Source: a virus. From it: a stretch of DNA of 38,819 nt. The DNA lies in the IMG/VR virus record IMGVR_UViG_3300031576_000948, positions 1 to 38,819 of that record. One strand, 5' to 3'. The notes under the pieces are model-generated. The model worked only from the letters and a program-made list of their open reading frames with translations. It made no database searches and was not told where the DNA came from. The position numbers and the translations under genes are program-made. Of this stretch, positions 21,909 through 29,900 are shown one piece after another (position 1 is the first letter of the stretch; the number at the start of each line of letters is the position of its first letter).

Positions 21909-23534
21909 ATGGCCCGGAAGCTAGAAGTCGTCATCACCGGTGACGCGCGCGGCCTCGACCGCGCCTACGGTCAGGCCGGTAGGGCAACCGACTCTTTCGG
22001 CTCCAAGCTCAGCGGGATGGCGAAGGGCGGCGCTATCGCCGCCGGTGTCGCCGCCTTCGCCGGCCTCGCCGTGGCCATCAAAAGCTCGGTTGGGGCGGCG
22101 CTCGAGTCGGAGAAGGCGCAGGCTCGTCTCGATCAGGCGCTCAAGTCCTCCGGCATCTCGGCTGACAAGTACGGCGGCCAGATCGACGCCGCGATCCAGA
22201 AGACCTCGAAGCTGGCGGGCCTCGACGACGAAGCATTGTCGGACACGTTCGCGAAGCTGGCGCGCACGACAGGCGACGTCTCCAAGGCGATGGACGGCAT
22301 GCGGCTCGCGGCCGACATCGCCCGCAGCCGCAACGTGTCGCTCGAGTCCACGACCAAGGCGGTGGAGAAGGCGTACCTCGGCTCCGGCTCCGCCCTGAAG
22401 CGTTTCGGCGTTGAGGGCAAGACCGGACTCGACGCGGTCGAGGCGGCGCAACGGAAGTTCGCGGGCGGCGCCGAGGCATACGGGAAGACCGCCGCCGGCG
22501 CCCAGGACCGATTCAAGGTGGCGCTCGAGAACGTGCAGGAACAGCTCGGCGCGAAGCTGCTGCCGATCCTGACGAAGGTGATGGAGGCGCTCACGCGCGG
22601 CCTCGAGTGGCTCGAGGCCAACGGCGACAAGATCGGCGCCGCCTTCGACAAGATCCGCCCCTTCCTCGACCGCTTCATCGAGCAGATCCGCAACATCGTG
22701 CAGGTCGTCCGCGGAATCATCGAGGGGGACTGGTCGATGGTCTGGGACGGACTCAAGAAAATCGTCTCCAACGCCATCGCGCAGGCCGTCGCGCTGCTCA
22801 AGCTCAACTTCGAAATATGGAAGACGGTCCTGACGACGCTTGGCAGCAAGGCGTTGGAGGGGCTCAAGGCCGGCCTCGCCGGCCTCGCCGGGCTCGTAAC
22901 CGCAGCGGTCGGCGCCGGGCTGCAAGCGATCCGCGACAAGTTCGAGGCGGCCTTGGCCGCCGCCGCCGGCTTTGGCGGCCGAATCCTGACCGGCATCGGG
23001 CAGGGGCTCACCGGCGTCGCGCAGGCCGTCGCGGACAAGATCGGTAAGGCCATCCAGTCGGTGCGCGACGCGTTCGAGACCGCCTACAGCACCGCCAGGG
23101 CTTTCGGCGGGCGGATCTTCAAAGGCATTGAAGACTCGATGAGCGGGCTCGGCAAAGCGGTCGCAGGCTGGATCAAGGCGCCGATCAACGCGATCATCGA
23201 CGCGATCAACTCATTCAAGATCCCGGGTCTCGGCTCGATCACGATCGCCGGCGTCACCGTCTTCCCGGGCACGCCTCCGATCGACCCGATCCCGGAGATA
23301 CCGCGTCTCGCGAAGGGCGGCATCGTCACCAGGCCGACGATGGCGCTGCTCGGCGAGTCCGGACCGGAAGCCGTGGTGCCGCTCGGCCGCCGCGGCTCGG
23401 CGACGGCCACGACAGTGAACGTCTACGTGGCCGGCAGCGTCCTCTCGGAGCGTGACATCGTGGAGGCGGTGCAGCGCGGCCTGATCGAGAAGGGCCGCCG
23501 CACCGGCGGCCAGCTGCTCGGAGGCTACGCCTGA
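21909..23534 (+). CDS. Tape measure protein
   Basis: A 541-residue, mostly helical protein that sets tail length; at about 1.5 angstrom per residue it predicts a tail near 80 nm. The N-terminus has KLEVVITGDARGLDRAY, followed by a glycine- and alanine-rich hydrophobic segment (GAIAAGVAAFAGLAVAI, residues 41-57). Repeated helices such as GGRILTGIGQGL and GGRIFKGIEDSM form the rod. The C-terminus LAKGGIVTRPTMALLGESG followed by PEAVVPL is a hallmark of actinophage tape measures. No peptidase domain is seen. Confidence 0.94.
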   Translation: MARKLEVVITGDARGLDRAYGQAGRATDSFGSKLSGMAKGGAIAAGVAAFAGLAVAIKSSVGAALESEKAQARLDQALKSSGISADKYGGQIDAAIQKTSKLAGLDDEALSDTFAKLARTTGDVSKAMDGMRLAADIARSRNVSLESTTKAVEKAYLGSGSALKRFGVEGKTGLDAVEAAQRKFAGGAEAYGKTAAGAQDRFKVALENVQEQLGAKLLPILTKVMEALTRGLEWLEANGDKIGAAFDKIRPFLDRFIEQIRNIVQVVRGIIEGDWSMVWDGLKKIVSNAIAQAVALLKLNFEIWKTVLTTLGSKALEGLKAGLAGLAGLVTAAVGAGLQAIRDKFEAALAAAAGFGGRILTGIGQGLTGVAQAVADKIGKAIQSVRDAFETAYSTARAFGGRIFKGIEDSMSGLGKAVAGWIKAPINAIIDAINSFKIPGLGSITIAGVTVFPGTPPIDPIPEIPRLAKGGIVTRPTMALLGESGPEAVVPLGRRGSATATTVNVYVAGSVLSERDIVEAVQRGLIEKGRRTGGQLLGGYA

Positions 23535-23899
23535 TGGTCAACGTGATCGGTGATGGCGTAGACGCCATCACCGCCCCCGAGGCTGCCGCCTACAGCTCGT
23601 CCGTGGCGATCCCAGCTGCCAGCCGTACGACGGAGCAGCAGGCTGTCGTCGCCGCCGTCGACGCGAAGTTCGTGTCCGTCACCGTCGATTGGAACGCGAT
23701 CCAGCGCGCGGTCTCAGCCGAGATCCTCACGTTCGGGACGACGCTGCAGGCGGACCTGACCCGGGCGCTCAGGCAGTACTCCGAGCGGGGCCGCGAACGC
23801 GCCGAGACGGAGATGTTCTCCGTCGTCACCGCCCGTCTGATCTTGATGTACCGGCTGCTGCTGGAGCTGCGTGAGCGGGTCACGGCGGGCGGGCTGTGA
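23534..23899 (+). CDS. Tail-region hypothetical protein (121 aa)
   Basis: Starts at an ATG with one-base overlap to the tape measure stop and ends with GTGA overlap. The middle part is AVDAKFVSVTVDWNAIQRAVSAE; the C-terminus is a long helix (RYELRE-like, MYRLLLELRERVTAGG). The position of a distal tail protein is suggestive, but sequence resemblance to Dit proteins is not evident. Function unknown. Confidence 0.65.
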   Translation: MVNVIGDGVDAITAPEAAAYSSSVAIPAASRTTEQQAVVAAVDAKFVSVTVDWNAIQRAVSAEILTFGTTLQADLTRALRQYSERGRERAETEMFSVVTARLILMYRLLLELRERVTAGGL

Positions 23900-25797
23900 G
23901 CCTCGCAGCCACCCTCTCCCTGATCGAGTCTGCGGTCAGGGACGACCGTCCGGCCGGCTACTGGGGCCTCGACACCGCCAATCCCCTCGACGACGACTCC
24001 GGCAACGGCAACACCCTGACCGCGGTCGGTGCGCCCGCGAACGTCGCGGGCCTGCTCACCGGCGGCGATACCGGCTCCTCGGGCGCCCGCGACTTCTCCG
24101 GCGTCGGCCAGGCGTACACCGCCGCCGACGACCCCGACCTCGACCTCGCGGACGCATTCACGCTCGAAGCATGGGTCAAGTTCGACGTCGTCACGGGAGC
24201 GGCGACCCTGTTCAGCAAGGGCACGAACGGCTACCAGCTGCGCCGCAACACGACCGGGCTCGAGCTGCACAAGGAAGGCGTCGGCATCATCCTTGCGACC
24301 ACGGGCATCACTCTCGCGGTCGCGACTCTCTACCACGTCGTCGCCGCCAAGCACGGGTCGGCGTCCGCGAAGATCTACGTCAACGGCGTCGACCGCTCCG
24401 GCGCCGTCACCGACCGCACCTGTGCCGACACCGCGACCGCGCTGAACATCGGCCGCAAGTCCGACGCGACCGAGCTGCTTGACGGTCAGCTCGACGAGGC
24501 CGCCGTCTACGCGTACGCGTTCACGCTTGACATGGTCACCACGCACTACCTCGCCGGCACCGCCGGCGCCTTCGGGGTGCAGATCATGGGGACCGTCGGA
24601 GCGAACGTGCTGCCCAGGTTGAAGGTCGAGGTCGCGTTCGATTCCAACCCGCGCGACACCTACCAGCGCTGGCGCGACGTCACCTCTTACGTGCGCGAGC
24701 TGTCGTTCGGCCGCGGCCGCAACTTCGAGCTCGACCGCATGGAGACGGGTCGCCTCGACGTCGTGCTCGCGAACCGCAACCGCGAGTTCGACGACACCTG
24801 GACGGGGTCGCCCTTCTACCCGAACGTGAAGCCCACCAGGGCGGTGCGTGTGCGCGCCACGATCTCGACCTCGCCGACGTTTCCGCGGTGGTTCGGCTAC
24901 ACGGAGGGGCATCCGCTGCGGCGGCTGCACGCCGGCAAGGACTCCGTCGCGGTGGTCACGGCCGCCGGCGCCTTCAAGGCGCTGGCGCTCGACAAGATCA
25001 GCGTCGTCACCGCCCGCCCGAAGGAGCTGTCGGGCGCCCGGCTGGCGGCCGTGTTGGCGATCAACGGCGTCCGCTCGAGCGTCGGCGCCGGCCAGTCGCA
25101 GGTCGTGGCCGCCGACCTCGACCAGGCCAACCGGCTCGAGCATGCGCAGGGGGTGGCGGAAACCGACGGCGGCGTCGTGTTCGAGGCCGGCGACGGCACG
25201 ATCACGTTCCGGGACCGCCACCACCGGATCAAGAACGAGCAGACGGTCAGGGCCACCTACGGCGACGGCGGCGGCACCGAGATCCCGATCTTTCTGCTGG
25301 AGCCGATGACGGACGAGGCGAGGCTGTTCACGGCCGCCGTGATCACACCCGCGTCGGGGACGCCGCAGGAGTGGGAGCTGAGCGCGGCGTCCGACCAGTA
25401 CTGGAAGCGCACGAAGGAGCTGGCCACCCTGCACGCCTCCGACAACGAGGCGCTGGGGCAGGCGCAGTACTTCGCGGAGGCGTACTCCACGCCCCGCAGC
25501 CGCATCCCGAACATCCAGGTTGCCCCGCAGACGCACTCGGACAAGGTCACCGCCTGGCAGACGGTGCTCGGCCACGAGATCTCGCATCGCATCGAGAGCA
25601 AGGAGCGGCCGATCGGCGACCCGTCCGCCGTCACCCGCGAGCATTTCATCGAGGGCATCTCGGAGAAGGTGACGCCCTCGGACTGGCGGGTCTCGTTCAG
25701 CGTCTCGCCGGCGGAGCTGGAATCGACCTACTGGATCCTCGGCACGGGCGAGCTGGGAGACACGGTCGGCGCGACCAACACGAGGCTGCACTGGTAG
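23896..25797 (+). CDS. Tail-tip protein with N-terminal LamG/concanavalin-like domain (633 aa)
   Basis: Residues 15-225 form a LamG-type jelly roll (GYWGLDTANPLDDDSGNGN; DAFTLEAWVKFD; IYVNGVDRSGAV; GQLDEAAVYAYAFT), a fold that binds carbohydrate. The rest matches siphovirus tail-tip or hub proteins: RWRDVTSYVRELSFGRGR, LANRNREFDDTWTGSPF, and RWFGYTEGHP. It is likely to bring the tip to the cell surface and to recognise glycans. GTG start with four-base overlap. Confidence 0.82.
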   Translation: MSLAATLSLIESAVRDDRPAGYWGLDTANPLDDDSGNGNTLTAVGAPANVAGLLTGGDTGSSGARDFSGVGQAYTAADDPDLDLADAFTLEAWVKFDVVTGAATLFSKGTNGYQLRRNTTGLELHKEGVGIILATTGITLAVATLYHVVAAKHGSASAKIYVNGVDRSGAVTDRTCADTATALNIGRKSDATELLDGQLDEAAVYAYAFTLDMVTTHYLAGTAGAFGVQIMGTVGANVLPRLKVEVAFDSNPRDTYQRWRDVTSYVRELSFGRGRNFELDRMETGRLDVVLANRNREFDDTWTGSPFYPNVKPTRAVRVRATISTSPTFPRWFGYTEGHPLRRLHAGKDSVAVVTAAGAFKALALDKISVVTARPKELSGARLAAVLAINGVRSSVGAGQSQVVAADLDQANRLEHAQGVAETDGGVVFEAGDGTITFRDRHHRIKNEQTVRATYGDGGGTEIPIFLLEPMTDEARLFTAAVITPASGTPQEWELSAASDQYWKRTKELATLHASDNEALGQAQYFAEAYSTPRSRIPNIQVAPQTHSDKVTAWQTVLGHEISHRIESKERPIGDPSAVTREHFIEGISEKVTPSDWRVSFSVSPAELESTYWILGTGELGDTVGATNTRLHW

Positions 25798-25814
25798 CCG
25801 AGGAGCGATTGTAG

Positions 25815-26441
25815 ATGTCCTGGACGAGCCCGCCCCGCACCTTCGTCACCAACGAGGTGCTGACCTCGCCCATCTTCAACACGCATCTCCGCGACCAGCT
25901 GTTGGCGCTCGGTCATCCCTACGCTGCGGAGCTGTCGCAGCTCGACCGCACGAACTCGGTGGCGGAACAGTCGATCTTCGCGACGCCGCCGACGCTCACG
26001 GGCGGCGACCTCGGCGCGAACGGGTGGGCGCTGATCCGCGCTGCCGGCGACGGCCTCCACAACAACGCGGCCACGTCGATCACCTGGCGGCTGAAGCTCG
26101 GCGCGACAACGATCTGCGGCGACGCCGTCACCCCGGCCGCGAACGCCACCCGCTTCGCGTGGCAGCTCGAGTGTCTGATCCATAACATCGCGTCGCAGGC
26201 CGTGCAGCGGGCCCGGGTGCTGCTGATCACGACGCGGCTCGGGGAAACCGCGTCGGTGGCCGGCACCGGCGCGCTCGCGTTGGACGGCACCGCCGTTGTC
26301 AACGGCGGGCTGCTGATCGGCAACGCGGTCGAGGACACGTCCTCGAACAAGGTGCTGGACTTCACCGTGCAGTACGCCGTCGCGACGACGCTGGTCTCGT
26401 GGCGGCGGGAGTGGGTCGACGTGCTACTAGCGCAGGGGTAG
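25815..26441 (+). CDS. Tail fibre / baseplate-associated protein (208 aa)
   Basis: ATG preceded by GAGGAGCG. PPRTFVTNEVLTSPIFNTHLRDQLLAL is typical of the start of many small phage tail proteins, where a helical N-terminus attaches to the tip. The rest is a Thr/Ala-rich beta domain. It probably forms part of a trimeric fibre. Confidence 0.72.
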   Translation: MSWTSPPRTFVTNEVLTSPIFNTHLRDQLLALGHPYAAELSQLDRTNSVAEQSIFATPPTLTGGDLGANGWALIRAAGDGLHNNAATSITWRLKLGATTICGDAVTPAANATRFAWQLECLIHNIASQAVQRARVLLITTRLGETASVAGTGALALDGTAVVNGGLLIGNAVEDTSSNKVLDFTVQYAVATTLVSWRREWVDVLLAQG

Positions 26442-26444
26442 CCG

Positions 26445-27152
26445 GTGAGTCCGCACGTCAAGATCGACGCCGACGCCCGCCGCCCGTCGAAGCCGGCCTA
26501 CGCCGGCGTGTTGCGCTCGAACGGCGCCTGGTTGCGCAACCCGCGCGGCGGCGTCGAGGACGTCGCCGAGATGGCCGCGGCGGGAAGGCGTTGGCTGGGT
26601 CTCAACATGCACGAGCCCGACTGGACGCCAAAGCCCGCCTCCTGGGAGTACGCCGTCCGCCCGCGTGCGTTGCGGCTCGGACTCACCGTCTTCCCCTGGC
26701 TGCGCGTGTACGACCGCTCCGACGTGCGCGCTCTGCGCGATGTCGCGGAGCGTTGGAGCGAGCAGGCGGGCCGTGCGTTGCCGGTTGCGCCGAACCTCGA
26801 GGTGGAGGCGCACGACCGGCTGCCGCCGGCCGCCGTCTGCGAGGAGCTGGACGGCTACGAGGGCGAGGTGATCACGTTCACGGTCGCGTTCCTCTACCGC
26901 GCCGTCGACTGGCAGCCGCTGGCGGAGCGTGGCGCCGTCGTGCTCGAGATCTTCCCCGCCGAATCCGAGGACTCCACGCGTGTCGCGGGCTGCGTCGCGC
27001 GCGCCCACGAGGCGGGGTTCCGCGACGTCTTCCTCTGCTACGGCGCCTACGCCGGCCAGACACCCGACCTCTACGACCTCGCCCTCCCCCACTCCGTGTA
27101 CACGGGCGACGACGTCGGCGCCGGCAACTGGCGCCGCTGGAGCACGACGTGA
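26445..27152 (+). CDS. TIM-barrel-like phage protein (235 aa)
   Basis: A GTG start three bases after the fibre gene. It shows alternating strand and helix units (WLGLNMHEPDW; LGLTVFPWLRVYD; PVAPNLEVEAHD; EVITFTVAFLY; AVVLEIFPAES; DVFLCYGAYAGQ) as in a barrel of the glycosidase type. Acidic residues at the ends of strands (E in NLEVEAH, E in VLEIFP) could be catalytic. It may be a second tail glycosidase, but no family is assigned with certainty. Confidence 0.6.
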   Translation: MSPHVKIDADARRPSKPAYAGVLRSNGAWLRNPRGGVEDVAEMAAAGRRWLGLNMHEPDWTPKPASWEYAVRPRALRLGLTVFPWLRVYDRSDVRALRDVAERWSEQAGRALPVAPNLEVEAHDRLPPAAVCEELDGYEGEVITFTVAFLYRAVDWQPLAERGAVVLEIFPAESEDSTRVAGCVARAHEAGFRDVFLCYGAYAGQTPDLYDLALPHSVYTGDDVGAGNWRRWSTT

Positions 27153-27418
27153 GCACCCGCGCCCACTCGACGGCGCCGGTCACGGTCGCGCACCTGTACG
27201 ACGCGATCGAGGCCGGCCTCTCCCCCGTCAAAGCCGAGCTTGCCGCGACCCGCGCCGAGCTCACCGAGGTCCGCATCGACGTGTCCGCGATCGCCGTCCG
27301 CCTCGACGCGAAGCCGGTCCGCCGCTGGCTCAACGGCCGCGTCACCCAGCTCGTCGACAAGGCGCTGCCGCTCGCCCTGGTCGCGTTCCTCACCTACTGG
27401 TTCGCCCACTTCACCTAG
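27149..27418 (+). CDS. XhlA-like lysis accessory protein (89 aa)
   Basis: The start is the GTG at 27149 overlapping the previous stop. A coiled coil (VKAELAATRAELTEVRIDVS) is followed by a single C-terminal membrane segment (LPLALVAFLTYWFAHF). This is the arrangement of XhlA/hemolysin-like proteins that assist holins. It lies directly upstream of the holin candidate and the endolysin. Confidence 0.7.
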   Translation: MSTRAHSTAPVTVAHLYDAIEAGLSPVKAELAATRAELTEVRIDVSAIAVRLDAKPVRRWLNGRVTQLVDKALPLALVAFLTYWFAHFT

Positions 27419-27435
27419 CCCGAGAGGAGAACCCT

Positions 27436-27660
27436 ATGATCCGCCGTCTCGTCGAGCGGCTGCTCGACACACCCCAGAAGCGCCTCGCCGCCCGCTCGGT
27501 CGTTGTCGCCCTCTCCGCCGGCGCCGCCTTCCTGTACGGCGCCGATGAGCCGTTCACCCGCGCTGCGCTTGAGTCGGCCGGGCTTGCTGCCTGGTATGCG
27601 CTGCTCAACACGTTCACCCCTCTGAACGCGCTCGTCGGCTGGTGGAAAGGCCGCCCGTGA
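27436..27660 (+). CDS. Holin candidate (74 aa)
   Basis: The ATG at 27436 has GAGAGGAGA upstream. Two hydrophobic segments, VVVALSAGAAFLYG and LAAWYALLNTFTPLNALV, are flanked by a charged N-terminus (IRRLVERLL) and a C-terminal KGRP. Size, topology and position just before the endolysin suggest a holin that opens the membrane at lysis. It has GTGA overlap with the endolysin. Confidence 0.72.
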   Translation: MIRRLVERLLDTPQKRLAARSVVVALSAGAAFLYGADEPFTRAALESAGLAAWYALLNTFTPLNALVGWWKGRP

Positions 27661-28163
27661 CACCGAAGCCGGCCCGGGTGCGTGCGCTCGAGCGTGCCCG
27701 CGAGTTCCTCGGTGTGAAGGAGCAGCCGGCCAACTCCAACCGAGGCCCCTACGACCCGGTGCGGAAGGGCGGTATCGATGACTGGTGCCGCCGCGCCAAC
27801 GGCCTCGTTGGCTATGCCTGGTGCGCCGCGTTCGTGTGCGCCATGTTCTCCGACGTCGGCCGCCCGATCCGCTACCCGCGCCGCGCCTCCGTCGGCTTCC
27901 TCCTCGCCTGGGCCGAAGAGCACGCGTTCTCGGTCAAACGGCCGTTCCGTGGCGACCTTGTCTGCTACCGCTTCGACACAGGCCGTTGGCCCGACCACAT
28001 CGGCATCGTCGAACGCGTGCTCGCGCTACCCCGAGCCGGCAGGCCGTTCCTGATCGCCGCGATCGAAGGAAACACCTCCTACGGCGACAACGCCAACGGC
28101 GGCAAAGTCATGCGACGCGTCCGCCTCGCCAGCCGCTGCAGCTTTATCCGCATCCCCGACTGA
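27657..28163 (+). CDS. CHAP-domain endolysin (168 aa)
   Basis: The GTG at 27657 overlaps the holin stop. The CHAP amidase/peptidase fold has its cysteine at C56 in GYAWCAAFVCAMF, its histidine at H114 in WPDHIGIVE, and an acidic/Asn residue in AAIEGNTS at 135-140. It would cut peptide bonds of peptidoglycan. There is no separate cell-wall-binding domain and no signal peptide, so release depends on the holin. An alternative in-frame start at 27642 lies inside the holin gene. Confidence 0.9.
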   Translation: MTPKPARVRALERAREFLGVKEQPANSNRGPYDPVRKGGIDDWCRRANGLVGYAWCAAFVCAMFSDVGRPIRYPRRASVGFLLAWAEEHAFSVKRPFRGDLVCYRFDTGRWPDHIGIVERVLALPRAGRPFLIAAIEGNTSYGDNANGGKVMRRVRLASRCSFIRIPD

Positions 28164-28167
28164 CCGC

Positions 28168-28374
28168 GTGGACGACACCGTCCCTGAAGACTGGGGCGCC
28201 GCCTGGGACGAAGCCGACCGCGTCGCCGCCTGGCGCGAGCTGTGCTTCCTCCGCCTCGGCGCTCCCCTGCCGCTCGCACGCGAGCTCGCGCTCGGCGCCG
28301 TCGACGTGCACCGCTACGAGCAGCTCGTGCGGTCAGGCTGCGAGCCGCGCCTCGCCGCCAAGATCCTCGCCTAG
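28168..28374 (+). CDS. Small helical phage protein after the endolysin (68 aa)
   Basis: A GTG start four bases after the endolysin. It reads EDWGAAWDEADRVAAWRELCF, then LGAPLPLARELALGAVDVHRYE and SGCEPRLAAKIL. The pattern of a short helical protein with a late Gly-Cys turn recurs in actinophages. It is the last gene of the rightward late operon and abuts the reverse-strand cluster tail-to-tail. Confidence 0.7.
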   Translation: MDDTVPEDWGAAWDEADRVAAWRELCFLRLGAPLPLARELALGAVDVHRYEQLVRSGCEPRLAAKILA

Positions 28375-28581
28375 CTAGTAGCCGGCCGGGATCTCCGGAG
28401 GCTCTGGGTCGAGCTCGTCCATACGTGCCGGGCCGAGCCGTTCGTCGTGGCGGAACCAGTCCGCCAGGCGGCCGTTCTCGAACACGAGCTCGAGGCGCCA
28501 GCGTCCGCGGCCAAGGCCGAGGTGGTCGGCGATCGCTTCCAGCAGACGGCGGACCAGCGGCGGCGGATCGGCGATCTGCAC
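28375..28581 (-). CDS. Reverse-strand small protein (68 aa)
   Basis: GTG start at 28581 (minus). RRLLEAIADHLGLG is followed by RWRLELVFENGRLADWFRH, and the tail is proline- and acid-rich (DELDPEPPEIP). The codon pattern is phage-like and the product looks folded, but no family is known. It ends directly against the rightward gene at 28374. Confidence 0.65.
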   Translation of the reverse strand: MQIADPPPLVRRLLEAIADHLGLGRGRWRLELVFENGRLADWFRHDERLGPARMDELDPEPPEIPAGY

Positions 28582-28632
28582 GCCCGCAAGCGTACGCCCG
28601 CCACGAGGACGTTGCGGGTGTTCCTGCGTGCT

Positions 28633-28839
28633 CTACTCGGCGAGCGGCCGTTTGAAGATCAGGACGTGCCCGTCCTTCTCCTTCTGCAGCGTCTGCTCTA
28701 GCATGACCCAGCACAGTTCCCAGCCCTCGCGGCCAAGCTCGTCGAGGTGCCGCTCGAACGCCGCCCGGTCGAGCTCTTCCTTGTGGCGGCCCATGAAGCC
28801 GCCGGTCAGCACGACCGTCTTGTAGTCCCAGGCGGCCAC
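28633..28839 (-). CDS. DUF4177-like protein (68 aa)
   Basis: A GTG start at 28839 (minus). It begins WDYKTVVLTGGFMG, then FERHLDELGREGWELCWV and a final HVLIFKRPLAE, which is the full signature of the DUF4177 family of small bacterial and prophage proteins. The function of that family is not known. It lies 9 bases after the DUF4236-like gene and is probably cotranscribed with it. Confidence 0.82.
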   Translation of the reverse strand: MAAWDYKTVVLTGGFMGRHKEELDRAAFERHLDELGREGWELCWVMLEQTLQKEKDGHVLIFKRPLAE

Positions 28840-28848
28840 CGGGCCCCG

Positions 28849-29025
28849 TCAGATTCGCTTCCTGGAGAAGAGGCCGAACAGCGACAGCGAGCGCCGTCGC
28901 TCGCCGCGCGTGTTGGCGCTGAGCTTCGCGCCCCTGGGTCCTGCGCTGACGCTGGCGCCTCGCTTGCCCAGCGTCAGGCGCAGGCCGGGCGCGATCTTCA
29001 CTGACTTACGGAACCCCCACGCCAT
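28849..29025 (-). CDS. DUF4236-like protein (58 aa)
   Basis: The ATG at 29025 with GGAGGGTC upstream is the real start; a longer open frame extends to 29058 without a site. MAWGFRKSVKIAPGLRLTLG then KRGASVSAGPRGAKLSANT is the hallmark of DUF4236, a short family found in prophages and plasmids. The C-terminus is very basic (RGERRRSLSLFGLFSRKR). Confidence 0.82.
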   Translation of the reverse strand: MAWGFRKSVKIAPGLRLTLGKRGASVSAGPRGAKLSANTRGERRRSLSLFGLFSRKRI

Positions 29026-29036
29026 GACCGACCCTC

Positions 29037-29309
29037 CTATCTCTTCGTCTTTCGGCACCAGTATGTGCGTCCCCCGTAGCGGACGCGGATCGTGTCACGC
29101 GCCGTGCGCTCGCTCGCATACGAGGTGCACCACAGCCGTTTCGACCCCCACGCGTAGGTGTGGTGGTCGGACGGGCACGCGTGCTTCGTGTGGCAGGCGC
29201 TTCGGTGGGTGCTTGCGGCCTGCGCGGCGCCTCCGCCGGCGAGCAGGAAGAGCATGGCCGCAGCAGCCACGGCCGCCGCCAGCGACCGCCTACCGTCCAA
29301 AACAGACAC
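29037..29309 (-). CDS. Exported small cysteine protein with signal peptide (90 aa)
   Basis: The GTG at 29309 gives a classical signal peptide: basic RR, a hydrophobic core AAAVAAAAMLFLLAGGG and AQA before the cleavage site near residue 31. The mature part has four cysteines and many aromatic and basic residues (CHTKHACPSDHHTYAW; YGGRTYWC). It is likely secreted by the lysogen. The role could be host modification or superinfection exclusion; no family is firmly known. Confidence 0.68.
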   Translation of the reverse strand: MSVLDGRRSLAAAVAAAAMLFLLAGGGAAQAASTHRSACHTKHACPSDHHTYAWGSKRLWCTSYASERTARDTIRVRYGGRTYWCRKTKR

Positions 29310-29340
29310 TCGACACGGCGGCCCGGCGGTGGTAGGAACG

Positions 29341-29592
29341 GTGCGCCGCCAGAACATCGAGACGGGGGGAACGGCTGCGGTGCTGCTCGACGTCTCAGAC
29401 CCGCGTGACCGCGAGATCCTGCTCACGATCGTGAGCGCCATCAGCCTGCTCCTCGCTGAGGTTGAGCGGACGCTCTCGAGCGAAGCTCTTCCTCCGCGCG
29501 AGAAGCCCGCTCCTGTAGAGCGGTCGCATCTTCGGCTCCTGGAAGGGGGCGCGTCGGGGGGAGACCCAGAAACGTCCGCGCCCCTTCCGTGA
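29341..29592 (+). CDS. Possible small protein, antisense-overlapping the HTH gene (83 aa)
   Basis: GTG at 29341 with AGGA six bases upstream. The first half has strong GC3 coding character (DPRDREILLTIVSAISLLLAE); the second half is weaker and overlaps the minus-strand HTH gene by 152 bases. It might be a real divergent gene facing the exported-protein gene, or a partly open shadow. No family is recognised. Confidence 0.4.
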   Translation: MRRQNIETGGTAAVLLDVSDPRDREILLTIVSAISLLLAEVERTLSSEALPPREKPAPVERSHLRLLEGGASGGDPETSAPLP

Positions 29593-29848
29593 GCATCCCC
29601 GCTCCGTCGAGAAGCACGACAGTGGCCTCGTAGCTGCCGCGCTTGCCGCCGAACCAGCGATAGACCTTGCGTTGCGGGTCGCCTTCTGCGTAGCCGAGCT
29701 TGCGCGCCAGATCACGCTTCGTAGGCGCGTCATAGAGCGACTGCACGTGTGCGACGAGCTCCGCGAACGGCCGGGGTAACTTCGGCGTATCGGTCACCCG
29801 GCGGAGGCTATGAGGGGTCTCGCTTCGCCGCAACGACGCTAGCGCCAC
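29441..29848 (-). CDS. Reverse-strand helix-turn-helix regulator
   Basis: The open frame gives up to 136 residues from a GTG at 29850 or 135 as listed. A start at GTG 29797 gives 118 residues beginning VTDTPKLPRPF. The core is LVAHVQSLYDAPTKRDLARKLG then RKVYRWFGGKRGSYEATVVLL, an HTH of the Cro/CI type. It is divergent from the XRE repressor at 29898, the standard position for the second switch of a lysis-lysogeny circuit (Cro-like or antirepressor). The C-terminal 40 residues are disordered. Confidence 0.7.
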   Translation of the reverse strand: MALASLRRSETPHSLRRVTDTPKLPRPFAELVAHVQSLYDAPTKRDLARKLGYAEGDPQRKVYRWFGGKRGSYEATVVLLDGAGMLTEGARTFLGLPPTRPLPGAEDATALQERASRAEEELRSRASAQPQRGAG

Positions 29849-29860
29849 GATGTAGAAGAC

Positions 29861-29889
29861 TTGACGAATACGTCATGACGGTTTACGAT
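29861..29889 (+). promoter_or_regulatory. Sigma-70-type promoter for the repressor operon
   Basis: TTGACG (29861-29866) and TACGAT (29884-29889) are spaced by exactly 17 bases. Transcription would start near 29896-29898, at or next to the GTG start codon of the repressor. The mRNA is therefore probably leaderless, which is common in actinobacteria. Confidence 0.75.
29862..29875. promoter_or_regulatory. Operator-like inverted repeat over the -35 box
   Basis: TGACG and CGTCA pair around AATA, and another TGACG follows at 29876-29880. It overlaps the promoter -35 and spacer, so a bound repressor would block this promoter. Confidence 0.55.
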
Positions 29890-29900
29890 CACGATTCGTG
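29890..29900. promoter_or_regulatory. Operator-like palindrome at the start codon
   Basis: CACGA-T-TCGTG is an 11-base palindrome covering the predicted transcription start and the GTG codon. It could be a second operator for one of the two divergent regulators. Confidence 0.45.

Noticed and set aside
23590-25791. A 733-codon open frame on the minus strand
   Set aside because: It is the GC-rich shadow of the tail-tip gene; its product has low complexity and no family resemblance, while the plus strand carries recognised domains.
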